Notes under the pieces: generated by a model | The model's input: only the letters and a program-made list of their open reading frames with translations | Told to the model about the DNA's origin: nothing | Database searches by the model: none | Position numbers and translations under genes: made by a program | Assembly (NCBI GenBank): GCA_019914945.1 | Contig: CM034110.1 | Span: 191,001-255,000 of the forward strand | Reading direction: 5' to 3' | Source of the DNA: Typha latifolia | Lineage: Eukaryota; Streptophyta; Magnoliopsida; Poales; Typhaceae | DNA length: 64,000 nt | Shown: positions 36,728-50,469 of the stretch, one piece after another | How positions within the stretch are numbered: position 1 is the first letter of the stretch | Layout of the letters: every line of letters starts with the position of its first letter

Positions 36728-36770
<43 letters not shown>

Positions 36771-39342
36771 CTCTATCTCTCTATCTCTCTAAGCCTAAAA
36801 GATGATTCAACCAACCAACCCACCCAATCTCCTATTCTCCTCCAATCATTTCAATCTCTCCCTACATAATGCAAGTGCTCTCTCACTTTCATGTACATAT
36901 ATATACGATACACTGGCCTCCTGTCTTTTTAATTGGCTTTCTCTATCTTCATATATAGGTAGATCCAACCCCCACCGACTGGGAGACAGTAGCATATCTA
37001 ACCTCCCTCAGTAAACGTCTGCCTGCTTGGAAACATCAAACATGCCTTATATCTATATATTTGTTAAATAAAGACTCAGGATTCTTTTTTAATGTTCGTG
37101 ACCATCTCAAGTAGAATTAACCTTTTCTGCGGCACGTGAACGACCTTATAAATTAATATTATGTAACAGTTTACATGATCATATTATTAATTCACTCTAA
37201 CGATTACAATTTGATACAAGAGAAGAAAGTAATCAAACATGTCATTCTTTTTGTGGACGAGTGGTGTGGGGTAGGCTCTAGTTAGATGACAAAGCAAGCA
37301 GCTTTACTCCCTTAATCAATAATTAGAGTATACTTACGTGCTTAATTAATTGTAAGCTCTGATACATGCATGCACAAATCGAACATGACACCGCATACTG
37401 CTTGCCTTTCATTCTCTAGCGTGATGATTTAAGTTCCACTCACACCAAGAAAAAGAAGCGGGGGGAAAAATACATATTGCCTTCCTCTAGATAGAACAAA
37501 ATTTTCAATTGTTTTCCTCTGAATTTTTATTTGCATTGTATAATTACTTTCTAATTCAAATTTTTTATGCAACCATTAATTTTCTATTAAAATCAAAGTT
37601 TAATTGGTTATGGTCATATGGAGTTTATTATATAACTCATGCATAAACATTTGCCCACTTCAAAATAATTTTTCTCTTCATTTGTCATCGATCGTCTCGT
37701 GTGGAATATATTGCACTATATCATGCGTGACTTTTTATTTCTTATAAATTCATTAAGCACAATTTAATTTAGTTTAATTGCTCATGAGCACCAAGTGTTA
37801 CATGGACATGATGTATATAAGAGGGGTTGGAGGGAGTCGATGCATGGCAATTGCGAGGCCTCTATCCAAATTCATATTAATTGGGATGCGTGACCAATTT
37901 GAAAGGGTGGCTAATTTTGGTCTCACTTGTTCCGTGTCTACTGAACCTCAACAAGTACATACATAATTATTAACTTCCCCTCCATTTTCCTACGTACGTT
38001 TTTATTTCAGAAGCATACACGGATGCTTCCATATATTCATATTTAGTTAGGGATATGGATCACAAATATTTATATATATGTGGCTCTGACGGACGATGTT
38101 ATCGGATTAGATCAGATCATGTTGGGTTGCGTCTTTCGTCTGAAGGAAAACCGACACCATAGCACATATGTCAGCAAACATCTCCATATCTGATGCAGTT
38201 AAAATCAGTACCAAGTAGTAAGGAGGAGTGGAGAATTAATATGCAAACTGCCCTCAATTGAGAGTAAAATTAAGCAGCCAATCGAGTGGGGGCACGTTCG
38301 CGTTACGAGAACGTACACAAGCAGCTAGGTAGCATTCGGATCTGATTCGATGGAGCAACTGGATAGATTTCATGTGTACGTTCTGACATTTTCCAGCTGA
38401 ACGTAGATAGATAAAATCTTATTAATTAAGCTGTGCATCATGTTCCACTCCACAAACTCTTTCTTATCCATCGACGTCTTCCCAATTCTATCTATCCATC
38501 CATCTATTTGTGTCGCTCTGACGATCGACTGGCATCACGGGCTGGGTTTAAATTAACGGCCCTCGATCAAAAGAAAAAGGAAAGGGGGGAAATTATAATA
38601 TTAAAAAAAAAAAAAGACTTTAATTGGCGTGCCGTGTGAGAGCGACCCCGCTGAAACGGAGACGTGACTGAAACGTTAGGTGACGTGTCAACCCCCTCAC
38701 CCAGGCGGCCGCCGGTGCTGCTGGCCTCCTCAAAACTATACACGAACACCGTGTCCAGGATCAGGACGACTTCAGCGGTTCATTTAACAATGGACGGCAG
38801 TGATCAGGTGGTTTCATCGTATTTGCTGTACATGTTGAGGAGCAGGCAGCAAGGCCGCATAAGTTGGTTGGATTCTTGACAGCCACCTCCATACGGATTG
38901 GGATGAAAGAGTAGAGTAGGTGCTAATAAACAAAAGAAATTTAGACTAATTCTGAGTTTCCGCCGAGTTTCCGGCCTGGCTGAAAAAAAAAAAAAAAAAA
39001 AAAACTAATTAATTATTTCATAAATAAGATGCAGTGCACGCATTTAGTGCCGTTAAATTAAATAATCGATATATATGCACTGTCCAATTTTACTTGAAAG
39101 TTTAGAACACGTTCATGTTGATTTTAATTTAAGCCGGCTTCTCTTAGTGTGATCCTCAAATTAACTCACATGGCTGTCATTCCTATCCATCCATCTCATC
39201 GCAGACTCAGTTCCACCCTCCCCTTACCAACTCTAATCTCATCTCTCTTCCTCTCTATTTATACCACAGACCGAGAGAGAGAGAGGAAAGTCAAACATTA
39301 CAAATAAAAATCTCCAAAAAATAAAAGTCGCCTATGCTATAG

Positions 39343-39390
<48 letters not shown>

Positions 39391-39542
39391 CACAGGGATG
39401 CACGAACCTGAAAAAGTCTTCCTATTCTGCGTCCGTCCGCACAATAGTTTCTGTGCGAGAAGCCCACCATTTCCAAGCACCCTTAACTTAACCCGAGGTT
39501 GTAGTTTAACCCCCGGTACGAACTAGGGTTAACCACAGCGCC
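35487..39542. other. Intergenic DNA upstream of PEPCK copy 2
   Basis: No gene recognised in about 4 kb. Simple repeats: a GCAT run near 36684-36704, an (ATCT)n run at about 36728-36780, poly-A at 38980-39003 and (AT)n at 39347-39388. The right part probably includes distal promoter sequence of the PEPCK gene. Confidence 0.5.
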
Positions 39543-39550
39543 TTTATAAG
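39543..39550 (+). promoter_or_regulatory. TATA box of PEPCK copy 2
   Basis: TTTATAAG in a GC-richer context, 363 bp before the start codon. A leader intron at about 39712-39904 (AAG|GTGAGG to TGTAG|GT) would leave a spliced leader of roughly 145 nt. Most of an (AT)n tract (39784-39812) lies in that putative intron. This is inferred from position and splice-site look. Confidence 0.5.
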
Positions 39551-39779
39551 AGGAGCCGAGAGAGCTCCACTTCTTCCCCATCCTTCCGTTAATCGTCCTC
39601 CTTTCTCATCAACACCACCTTGCATGGTTGTTTCGTTTACTCCCTCCTCCTTTTAATCCTCTTCTTTGTTCCTTTTTTTTTTTTTCCTCTCTCCTATTCC
39701 AATTTCGTAAGGTGAGGCTCGTACCACATTAAGCTCTAACATCACTTTGCCCGATTTTTAGGAACTTTTAATTGGAGAA

Positions 39780-39816
<37 letters not shown>

Positions 39817-39912
39817 ATGAGAATTGATCGAAGACTGACATACATATTTTGACAGTTCTTGTTTTGTGTGTTGTGCTCACGGGTCGATTTGGGATTGACT
39901 GTAGGTAAGGAG

Positions 39913-42900
39913 ATGGCGGCAAATGGCGAGTTCACCTTCACGAACGGCACGGTGGTGGCCTGCAATGGGCTTCCCAGGATCCAGACCAACGCTAACGGAG
40001 GTGAGCATCAGAAGAAGAAGAAGATGGAGAACGGCATCTGCCACGACGACAGCGCCCCGCCGGTGAGGGCCCAGACCATCGACGAGCTCCACTCCCTCCA
40101 GAGGAAGAAGTCGGCGCCGACCACCCCCATCAAGGACGGTTCCGCCGGCTCCACCCCTTTCGCCACCATCTCCGACGAGGAGCGCCAAAAGCTACAACTT
40201 CAATCTATCAGGTAGGTCTCCACTATCTATTATTGTCCTTTTTAACTTAATATAATCTAGATTAAATATTTGGAAAGCTAAGAAGAAAAAGAAATCATGG
40301 AACATAAGATATGAGAGAGATGGTGATGGGAAATTTGTCACCGGAGCGTCGGTTCCCATGGATTCCGTAGATTCTGGTGGACCCGCCTGGAAAAAAGGGC
40401 TAAATTGGGGACTTAATTATTTATTAATCTTATTAAACTCTGGTGGGGTCTCAAATCTAAAGAAAAAAGGGACTCAAGAACTAAATGAAAAATTAATCCG
40501 ACACAATAAAGAGAACCCTCCTCTCAAAAGGAAATACATATACTACAATAAAATATATAATATTAAAACAATGAATCAGAGCTACGCCTATCGAGAAAAG
40601 TATTACGAAAATTATATAATTTTTATTTCTTTCGAATAAATTAGAGTATTGGTTAATTATATCCTAATTTTCTCGGTCTGCGTTTCTCCATTTCGATATC
40701 TCTAATTGTATTATTTATATGAAAATATGTCTCTCTACAGTTTGGTACGATTATACGTTTTACCTATTTAGTTGCTTCTCCTCTTTTGTTGATCGTACTT
40801 GTTTCTCTACCTCCGTACATAGACGGAAGAAAAGATTTATATATAAGCCCATTTGGAAAGTCAACTGTTTGAAATATGAAAGGTCCAAAGGTTGAAAAAT
40901 TCTCGAGCTCTGCTTGATAAGGCTGAGAAATAAACACGTGTGCATAATATAGTGACAATTAAACGTGATAACTCGAGCTCGACTTATATCAAGCTTTTCG
41001 AAAGCTTAACTTCAAGAGGAACATGGAAATTTTCTTAATTTTCTGAGGTGTTTATACTCACTTCTTCCTGTAATTGAGATCGAGTTTATATAATGATAAT
41101 AATAATAATAAATATTGCATGCATGCAGTGCATCATTGGCGTCGTTGACTCGGGAGACAGGACCCAAGGTGGTGAAAGGTGATCCAGCGAGGAAGACGGA
41201 GGTGTCAGGCAAAGCAGGAGAAGTGGCGCATCACCACTGCTACACCCCTACAATTAGTGTTAGTGACAGTTCCCTCAAGTTCACCCATGTCCTCTACAAC
41301 CTCTCCCCTGCGGAGTTGTACGAGCAGGCCATCAAGTATGAGAAAGGCTCGTTTATAACTGCCACCGGAGCACTGGGCACACTATCCGGAGCGAAGACCG
41401 GTCGGTCTCCTAGAGATAAGCGAGTCGTCAAGGATGCCAACACTGCAGAGGAGCTTTGGTGGGGAAAGTAAGATCCATTGCGCACCGAATCTCTTTTGCT
41501 GCTTGTTTAATTGCCATGTCTTGAGATGTTAACATTCTTGTTGATTGCTCATATTTTGGCTCTCTCATAGGGGCTCACCAAATATTGAGATGGATGAACA
41601 TACATTCCTTGTCAACAGAGAGCGGGCCGTCGATTATCTGAATTCCTTGGATAAGGTACTTAATTGCATTGTCTTTCCCAGAATTCATGTAGCAACTTAT
41701 ATTCTCTTCGTCATAGGACTCTAATTTGATTGTATCTGCTGTTCTTTGTTTTGGCAGTTCATTGTTAATACTATAACTTTGTCAGACCTCTTTATAACCA
41801 ACTGTAGAAACACAATGTTTTCCGTTCATCTACTACTAAATATAATTTCTCAGGTTGTACTATATGTTACTGTTGTTAATATAACTCTGTAATAGATTTG
41901 ATTTAGCTATTTAATCCCCATTAACTTTACGTTATACTTTCTTTCCTCTGATCATCCACCAAAACTTTACCAATCTGCACAATTCTCCCTGTTTGCTCTT
42001 CTTTTTATACTAACTGTTCCTTGAAATGCAAATTCTATGGATGTAGACAATTACCTCTCTTTCTCCTTTCAAATTATTAGATCTTTCTAGCAACCAGAAT
42101 TGCAGTTTAAGTGTAGTGAAGCTTCTCCTGATATTTCGTTATAGATAGCCTTGGCACTCTTACGTGAACCGGCAGATTTTCAAATAATATTTTGTGGTGC
42201 GTCAATTTGTGTTCATTGGTCCCACAGAAAAGAAGAAGAAATCTTATCCTTGATAATTATGTTTGCAGGTTTTTGTGAATGACCAGTTCCTGAACTGGGA
42301 TCCTGAGAATAGGATCAAAGTCCGTATCGTCTCTGCAAGGGCCTACCATTCACTCTTCATGCATAACATGTAAGTACATGTAGTAAAACTGCAAATTAGG
42401 ATGCAATTTGTTCTTGCTGTACTCTCTCTAGTTTGCAGCCCCCTGCTACGGCTTCACAGATAAGTGGTCCAACATCTTGGCATTGCCTACTTTTGTATTA
42501 GAATTATTTTTGTTACTAGCTATAAGGCCACATATTTTCTACTCCTCTTGCCTTGCCTTGTGAGACAATGGTGGGGGGGACTTGGTGTAAGAATTCCTAA
42601 ATAGTAGGTATAGCTATCGTACATACAATAACTGGATGGTGGCAGGTGTATCCGGCCCACGCCTGAAGAACTGGAGAATTTCGGTACTCCGGACTTCACA
42701 ATATATAATGCTGGGCAGTTTCCATGTAATCGTTATACACACTATATGACATCCTCGACCAGCATAGACGTTAATCTTGCTAGGAGGGAAATGGTCATCC
42801 TCGGCACGCAATATGCCGGGGAGATGAAGAAGGGTCTTTTCAGTTTGATGCACTATCTCATGCCTAAAAGACAAATCCTCTCCTTGCATTCTGGCTGCAA

Positions 42901-43700
42901 TGTGGGCAAAGATGGTGACGTCGCCCTCTTCTTTGGACTATCAGGTAAGGGATCGATAGATCAACGGAATGTGGTGCCGTCACCTGCCCACAAGCATCCA
43001 CGCTTTGCACTCTGGAATCTATATGTCCAACATGTGAATGATGATGCGCATGCAATATATTATTACTCACTGGCTTTGCTGATCTCTAATTCTTTCCCTT
43101 CAATCTCTCTTTTCATTCTAGGTACTGGAAAGACCACATTGTCTACTGATCATAATAGGCTCTTAATTGGTGATGATGAGCACTGCTGGAGTGAGAGTGG
43201 TGTTTCAAACATTGAGGGTGGTTGTTACGCAAAGTGCATAGACTTATCCAAGGAAAAGGAACCTGATATCTGGAATGCCATTAAATTTGGAACTGGTAAT
43301 TAATAAGTTGATATTGTGATTGTGTAATGTTAATTACTTTGGTCAAATGATTTCAACTTAGTTGGGTCTGTCTTGCAGTTTTGGAGAATGTGGTATTTGA
43401 CGAGCATACTCGAGAAGTGGATTACACAGATAAATCTGTGACAGGTAACATCTTCAGACGATCTTGTTATTCAGAAGAGAAGCTCTGTGAGATTTAATTT
43501 CCCTCGATATTTACCAACAGAGAATACAAGGGCAGCTTACCCTATAGAGTATATCCCTAATGCAAAGATACCCTGTGTTGGGCCTCATCCGAAGAACGTT
43601 ATTCTATTGGCATGTGATGCATTTGGTGTCCTACCTCCTGTTAGCAAGCTGAACCTTGCTCAGACTATGTACCATTTCATCAGTGGCTACACTGCTCTGG

Positions 43701-43732
<32 letters not shown>

Positions 43733-44523
43733 TATATGTCGACATGAAAATTGCCTCTTATCACCTTAATAAGTTGGTAGCGTCTTATTGATCTTTATAT
43801 TGCTTGCCTTTTAAATAGGTGGCTGGGACAGAGGATGGTATAAAGGAGCCACAGGCTACATTTTCAGCTTGCTTTGGTGCAGCATTCATTATGCTCCATC
43901 CCACTAAATATGCCGCAATGCTCGCCGACAAGATGCAGAAGTATGGTGCCACTGGATGGCTTGTAAACACAGGTTGGTCGGGAGGAAGGTATGAGATTAT
44001 TACTCAAAAACTTATGAGAACATTAATAATTTTCATCCTCACGAGATATTTACTTCATGACTTCATTCTTGTTTCTTTGTCCAGGTACGGTGTTGGCAAG
44101 CGTATCAGGCTGCAGTATACTAGGAAAATCATCGACGCCATACACTCCGGTGAGCTTCTGAAAGCCAATTACGAAAAGACTGAGGTCTTTGGGCTGGAGA
44201 TACCTACTGAAATTGAAGGTGTGCCGTCAGAGATCCTGGACCCGATAAACACTGTAAGCTGGCAATATCTCTCTTTTCATTGCTTCATTGTTCAAATCTT
44301 ATGTGCTACAAATGAAATATTGAATTGCTTTTCACCAATCCTATGTGCTACAAATGTGTTGATGTTGCTTCTTGTACAGTGGGCAGACAAAGCAGCCTAT
44401 CAGGAGACACTTTTGAAGCTGGCTGGTCTGTTCAAGAATAACTTTGAGGTCTTCGCCAATTACAAGATTGGAAAGGACAGCAAGCTTACTGATGAAATCC
44501 TTGCTGCTGGTCCCAACTTCTGA
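39913..44523 (+). CDS. PCK: Phosphoenolpyruvate carboxykinase (ATP), copy 2
   Basis: Eleven exons: 39913-40211, 41129-41467, 41571-41655, 42269-42369, 42646-42944, 43122-43295, 43379-43444, 43521-43699, 43819-43988, 44085-44253 and 44380-44523. They give 674 aa. Exons 3-11 have exactly the same lengths and phases as in copy 1 (85, 101, 299, 174, 66, 179, 170, 169, 144 bp). Exons 1 and 2 are longer (299 against 206, 339 against 324). Function as for copy 1. The P-loop SGTGKTT is at about 374-380 (Lys378) and GDDEHCW follows. The N-terminal LQRKKS has its serine at 67. The extended N-terminus contains a Lys run ([10 protein letters not shown]) absent from copy 1, and exon 2 adds a His-rich stretch ([11 protein letters not shown]). 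No disabling mutation was found. Intron 1 is 917 bp, against 160 bp in copy 1. Confidence 0.95.
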
Positions 44524-45645
44524 ATCAATTCAGTGTAGCAAAAAAGAACAAGATAATAAAAAGGAAATAATTAGGATAAGATGAGGCGTAGTTACGCCAA
44601 TGTCATATATTTTTTAGATGAATCATACAAATCCTTTTTCGTTTACGGTCGTTGGGGCTATTGAGAGGTCTGCGTGGAGTCTGATGTTCGTTCTTGGGTG
44701 CCTATGGTAGCGAGTGGTGTATAAACAAGGTCTGATGTAGTTCGTGACCTTAATAACAGCAGATATTTATATTTCTACACTTCGTACTAAAGAGTTATTT
44801 TATCGCATCAACTCGTTCGTCTGTACAATTGAATAGCTGCAATTGACTTGTGGTATCGTGTTATTAAACTGCTGTGAGAATGGTATGGATACAGCTGTGT
44901 GCTGCTTAATTTGCTTAGAGCATTAATTGCATTGTTTCTTACTGTGGTTGGTGATAAAGTGGGAGTCTGTTTACCGAGCGTCTGATTCCTTCCCAATTCT
45001 GGGATGGAAATTAGTAAAGAGTCTTGTGTTTCAGATTAGGCTTATTTACTAGCAGAGAAGTTAATTAACAATGCCAGCCTTCCATGGGTACTTACTGAAT
45101 GTTGGTTCGTATAATTCCAGCATTGTGCTCCTCTGCCATCTTTAGCTGCCTACTCCATTCCTTTGCTGGTTCCAATCTTCTCTGAGGATGTCACCGTGCC
45201 TCCAATGTACAGGGATCTATCAAGTCTCCAGACTTGATCTATCTTTTTAGGTCTATTAGTGTGTTTTTTTAAATAGATATGTTGTTACAGAGTGTCTGAT
45301 TACATTCAGAGCGAATCTTCTCCTTTAAAATAAGTTGCTACTCCAATCACTGTCTAGGTACTCTACAAGACAATGTCCCGCATAAATAATAATAATTAAA
45401 AGTTATATGCTCTTCTCGGAAACCCTCTCCCATCAGATCCTCTCCAGCAACTCCTAAATCAATATTGTGACTAGCACTTCATCAATATCAAGTTAGACTG
45501 TTGTCTGAGCAAAATATCAACACTAGCATTGGAAAGACAGTTCTTCTTATAACAACCCCGGGCACTAAATATTTCACATTGAAGTACATTAGGATCCTAT
45601 CAAGGAAAAGAAAAGAAATGTTAGGTAAGTCAATCTACTGGTTAA
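44524..45645. other. Convergent 3' flanks of PEPCK copy 2 and FAR1-domain gene
   Basis: 3'UTR-like AT-rich DNA between two genes transcribed toward each other. No gene seen. Confidence 0.45.
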
Positions 45646-48600
45646 TCACAATTTGACTTCTGCCCAGGCTCTCTTCTCAAACATAGCTAGACCCTCAGAA
45701 GATTCTCCAGATTCGAGTAGGTCCATCTGCCTCTCAAAAAGAGATTGCCTTTCCCCTGCACCCCCGTTCAGAGAACTTGCAATTCCAACCTCTATCTGCT
45801 TCAATGCCTCAGCAGGTTCATGCGGTCTCGTCTCCTCTGAACTTGGACACTGCCCATTGGGAATGGCAGTTAACAATGCAGTTTCTTTCTGGTCTTCCTC
45901 TATGTTAGGGGAAGGCATGCTTGCGACCTCAGCAGCCAAAGGTTTAGAATCAGTAGGAAGAGCTGTTCTAGCTATGGTAGCTCCTCCAAATTTGATCTTG
46001 GCCTCAATGGCCTTGATTAACGGAGCAGCTGCCTTTGGTGATACAACACGGGCACCACAAGCAATGGCTGTAGCATGCACTCGAGGGTTTGGTCCTACTT
46101 GTTGCTTGCACTGATCAGATTGAGTTCCCAAAGATGGAACTAGGGCCATCGAACCACTCTGCAGTGATGACCCAGTGGTCTGAAGCAGTGTATTCTGAGA
46201 CAAGAAGCTGGATCCCGCAGGACGAGCAGACAGAGGCAACGCTTCAATAGGAGACGCCATAAAGGCATAAGAACCACCTGGTATACCTGGGGTCGCAACT
46301 GTTCAATCCAGAGAAATTGAAGACATCATAATTTTATAGATAAATCACTATATGAAATCCAATATGAAAAGAACTCCTCCAAGATAGACATGGATACATG
46401 ATGACATAATACAAATTAGGGAAGAAGGAAATTGATTACTGAGCTATTGTTTAGATACTCTCATATCTATAAGGCAACTCATATTCTGCTTTGATTGGAA
46501 ACTCACGATCAGTGATCACTTTAACTATCCGCACATTAGCAAATTGCAACAAATTTTTGCTAGGGTTAGAACATATACATCAAAACAAAGACTTGGTAAT
46601 TAAATAAACTTCCAAATCTGCTCTCCCTTGTATCCGTATCCCAAGGAACTTCAAGTCCCAGCTATGTTCACTCCTTTGGCCTTGTGGTTTGTTGTTATAA
46701 GCCTACATATTTTTGTTGGTCTTCATGAATTTGGATTAAGTAATTCATAATACAATGCACTGCATGAGGCTCCCATCAATGAATTTGTTTATGGAATATA
46801 AATGCAGCCTTAACCCCATAAATGAGACACTGTCAGGATGCACACACCGTTAAAAAAATGGAGCAAACCTTAATGATAACATCCAGTTATTTACCTCTAC
46901 TTTATGTAGCCCATAATACAATTGCATATTTCAAAAATCAGAAACTGAGATATCCCATACACAACTTTAAGGTTCATCAACAATGAGTGAATTGAAGATG
47001 ACAGGCAAAGCCAAGTGAAGAAATGAATCAGGTAACCAAGGAAACAATTTACGGATTATGAACTACGAAGCAGCTGTTTATGAGATTATAAAAAACTTAT
47101 ATAAAACATATCAGCTGGAAATTGAGTAATGCAGCAATCAACAGCTTTCAGTATTGTTTCACGCTCAAGATAATTTAAATAAAATATTAATTATGTTAAA
47201 AATCAGAATGCGAAGGTGCTACTTTCATTCCATATAACAAGGCAATGAGTTACCTAGGATGTCTTGCAAATCTAATAATATATGTAACCAGAAAACTAGA
47301 AACAACATCAGACACAAGAATTACTTCTCTGTCCAATTCACCCAGATATTTTATTACATAAGCTTGTCAAAATCCAGTGATGGCAACAACAATTCCTACA
47401 GTAGTGAAAGTAATCTGATTCCTTTATACTTGGAATTTTGAGATCATTTTGATGATTAAGAGAGGACCAACAGAAATATAATTTAATAAAAAGACACAGA
47501 TAACAGAAGTTCCACCCAATAAAGTCATTTATTAAAAATAGAATATTCTGCGCGAACTATCTCAATGCAAGTAAAATATAAAATTGACATTTAAAGAATT
47601 GGTACATGTGCCTTGATAGAGTTATTATGCCCTTCAACGACGGTGCAATAAACAAGCTGAAATTTGGAAATAGAAAAGGATAATGATGAGAACCTGAGCA
47701 AGCTGCTGGTAAACTTCCCGTTACAGGCATATATAGCGCAACTGGGAGAGCAGGGGAAGCCAGCAAATGGGCCTCGGACTGCACAGAAATACTTCTGTTA
47801 ATTCTCTGGATTGTGTTAGTTTGCCCTGACCCAGAATTCTGCAAATTCAAAATGTGCCCTTGCAGGTAGTGATCATAGATGCAAATAATATTGCACAGTC
47901 GGAAAGGCATAATATTTAAGAAGGTAACAACAACATTCCAAGAAGTTTAAAACTAGAACTTGAAGTAGGAAGGTTATAGGAGTTTTCTGGTAAAACTTGC
48001 AATTAAAGACAAAGTTCAACTTATGTTCATAAGAATTGATGGCCAGATGGGCTTCCATTGAAAAAGCAAACTAAATCATTCCGTAACAAAATTTTGAATA
48101 GCACCACAAAAATTTCAGATCATTTGCAAGTACACAGTGGATACACAAATATGGGCAGAATTCACTGCCAAAAATGTCACTCGAATTGGAGAATACCATT
48201 AATTAGAAATCGATAAAATAGGAAAAAATCTTGTCCAAAATTTTTGAACTATCTAGGGATCAAATGCACCAAATGGATAAGGTTCGGTAATCTGAATGCC
48301 ATTATCCATAATATGATCCAATAAACAAATTTCTCTCCGCAGCATATTCCGAGACATGTAGGCCATGATCAATAGTATCCTTTTGCATGTATCTATGGTT
48401 TATTAGCTTATTAGCATTATTGGCAGCATCTATAGATGGGAACTTGATGCATGATCATTTAGTATTATTAAGAGAAGTTTCTAATGCAATTATACGACAA
48501 AGTTCCAACAGCTATTAAGGAACTAAATACTGAAATAGAGACAATATGATATTGCAATGAAAGAGGATTCCTTCTCAAAGCAAAATAAAGCTACAACTTT

Positions 48601-50469
48601 GTTTCTCAAGCCTTGCTTATCTTGGAACTTCAATTGTCTCAATTTGAATTATGGTCATTTTTTATACCCTCCAATCTCAGTTAAAATTTTTATTCATTTT
48701 AGGATTCATCAAACCATACTTTTTCTTGTTATATCTTGAAACTACAATAATTAGGGTCACTTGGTAAGCCTTAATATTCAAAATTTATCGAGATCCAAGA
48801 AATAACAGGTATGAGGATATAAGTAGTGCTACATGAGAAAGTTAACCTGAGAATTAAGGAAAGGTCCATTGATCTCAATGTCCCTATCCATTGACTGCAC
48901 TTCCTTTTTGTTTTCTTCATTCAAATCAGAACCTTCTGGTCCATCTTCAGCTTGCCTTGCGGTAGATTGTGTGTTCATAATTATCTCCGTAGCAAAGCTA
49001 GTGTGGTCAATTCTTTGACTAGTATGGGCTCTGCATGTACCATTGGTAGGAATATTGAGGGTCACTGGGACTTTGGCAGAAGAATTAGATGAGCTCAAGT
49101 CAGTCAAAACATTAGATGAAACAAGCACAAGACCAACAGGCTGTTGCAGAAGCTTGATCTGCTGAGATGTCACTGCCTGTTTCACCTCATCAGAACATTG
49201 GAAATCATGCAAATCTTTCACTTGGGCCAATGTACTAATGTTACTTCCTTGAGCAACAATAAATGCTTGTTTACTTACAGGTTGTGCAACCATCATGCCT
49301 CTTTTGGCTGCAGAAACTTTCTCCACAGCCTCTCTCAGGGCAGATATTGCCACATTGTATATTTCCTCGGTTACTGAACCTTCTTGTGCATATTTAATGG
49401 CTTCATAGCATAACTGATTGTAAAGAACTGTTAGGGATTCTCGAGGATTACCTTGAGTTCCAGCACATCCTTCAACCTTTACTTCAGTAGGTACCACACT
49501 CCAGCCTGGTGAATTAACTAGTTCTCCAGAACCAATATCTGATTGAAAAAAGGGAACCTCCTTTGAAGTTTGTAAAGCATGATTATGCTCCTTTTCGAAC
49601 TTAGTAACTACCCATTTTCCAGAGTTTGACTTCTTAACAATAATCATAGCTTTACAACCTATTCTCGTTATCACCCTTGGACGCTTGGATTTCCCTTCAT
49701 CTATTATCTCCCTCTTCACTCGGACTTCACGAAAGCCTTCTTTTGAACAAACAATTTGTCTAGAGATAATTGAATTATCGCGTCTTGAACGACAATACTT
49801 ACTAATACGTGCACGGAAACCCTTCTGGCTTGCATAATTTATGTAGAACAATTTTGCAGTCTCTTCAGATTCAAATTCCATACCTACAAATGGTTCTCTA
49901 ATCATATCTCCATTGATCGTACATGACTTGTCTTTCAAATTGTAATCCTGATGGACTGATCTAACCTCATTTTTTCTTGGAGGCACTGCTCCATGGTTAT
50001 GTTCCTTTACAAACTTGGTAACTATCCATTTGCTTGGGCCAAACTTTTTAACCTTAATCATGGCCTTGCAACCAATCCTCGTAACTGCTCGTTGCCGTTG
50101 TCTTTGTTCACTGAACAGGCCTTCATTACCACGGGCTTCACGAAATCCCTCTTTGGAACACACGATTCTCCGAGAAATGATAGAATTGTCACGCCTAGAC
50201 CGAGTGTACCTACTGATGCGGATGCGAAATCCAATTCGTCTTGCATATTCAGTATAGAATGCCCTTGCCGCTTCTTCCGATCCAAACTCCATCCCTTCAT
50301 ATGGCTCCATGACCATGTCATCTCGGGATGCAACCAGCTTTCCTTCGTCGAGATTCTCTGACATTGAAGGCTCAATTTCCATGGACACAATGGAAACTTC
50401 TGTTTTAGCATCTTCTGACTCAAAATCGGCTTTGGACACAGTAGGGAGTTCCATTAGTTCTCCTTCCAT
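45646..50469 (-). CDS. FAR1-domain protein without transposase core (two FAR1 domains)
   Basis: Three coding exons on the minus strand: 50469-48847, 47838-47694 and 46298-45646. They join in frame to 806 aa. Two FAR1 (WRKY-GCM1-like) DNA-binding domains lie in tandem at about 55-161 and 192-299, sharing IVCSKEGFRE and ITRIGCKAMI or VTRIGCKAMI. Likely zinc ligands are C104, C134, H157, H159 and C241, C272, H295, H297. A helical stretch follows at about 358-400 (LCYEAIKYAQEGSVTEEIYN), as seen in the C-terminal part of FAR1/FRS proteins. The rest is low-complexity, Ser/Ala/Pro-rich, with CGARVVSPKAAAPLIKAIEA near the C-terminus. No MULE transposase or SWIM domain is present. This resembles the FRS-related factors, nuclear regulators thought to modulate FHY3/FAR1-type transcription. 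The join of exons 2 and 3 rests on GT-AG and frame only. A leader intron is likely, with donor GAG|GTAATT near 51031. Confidence 0.85.

Noticed and set aside
36567..36869. Open frame upstream of PEPCK copy 2
   Set aside because: The open stretch is largely the (ATCT)n and GCAT repeats; no domain.
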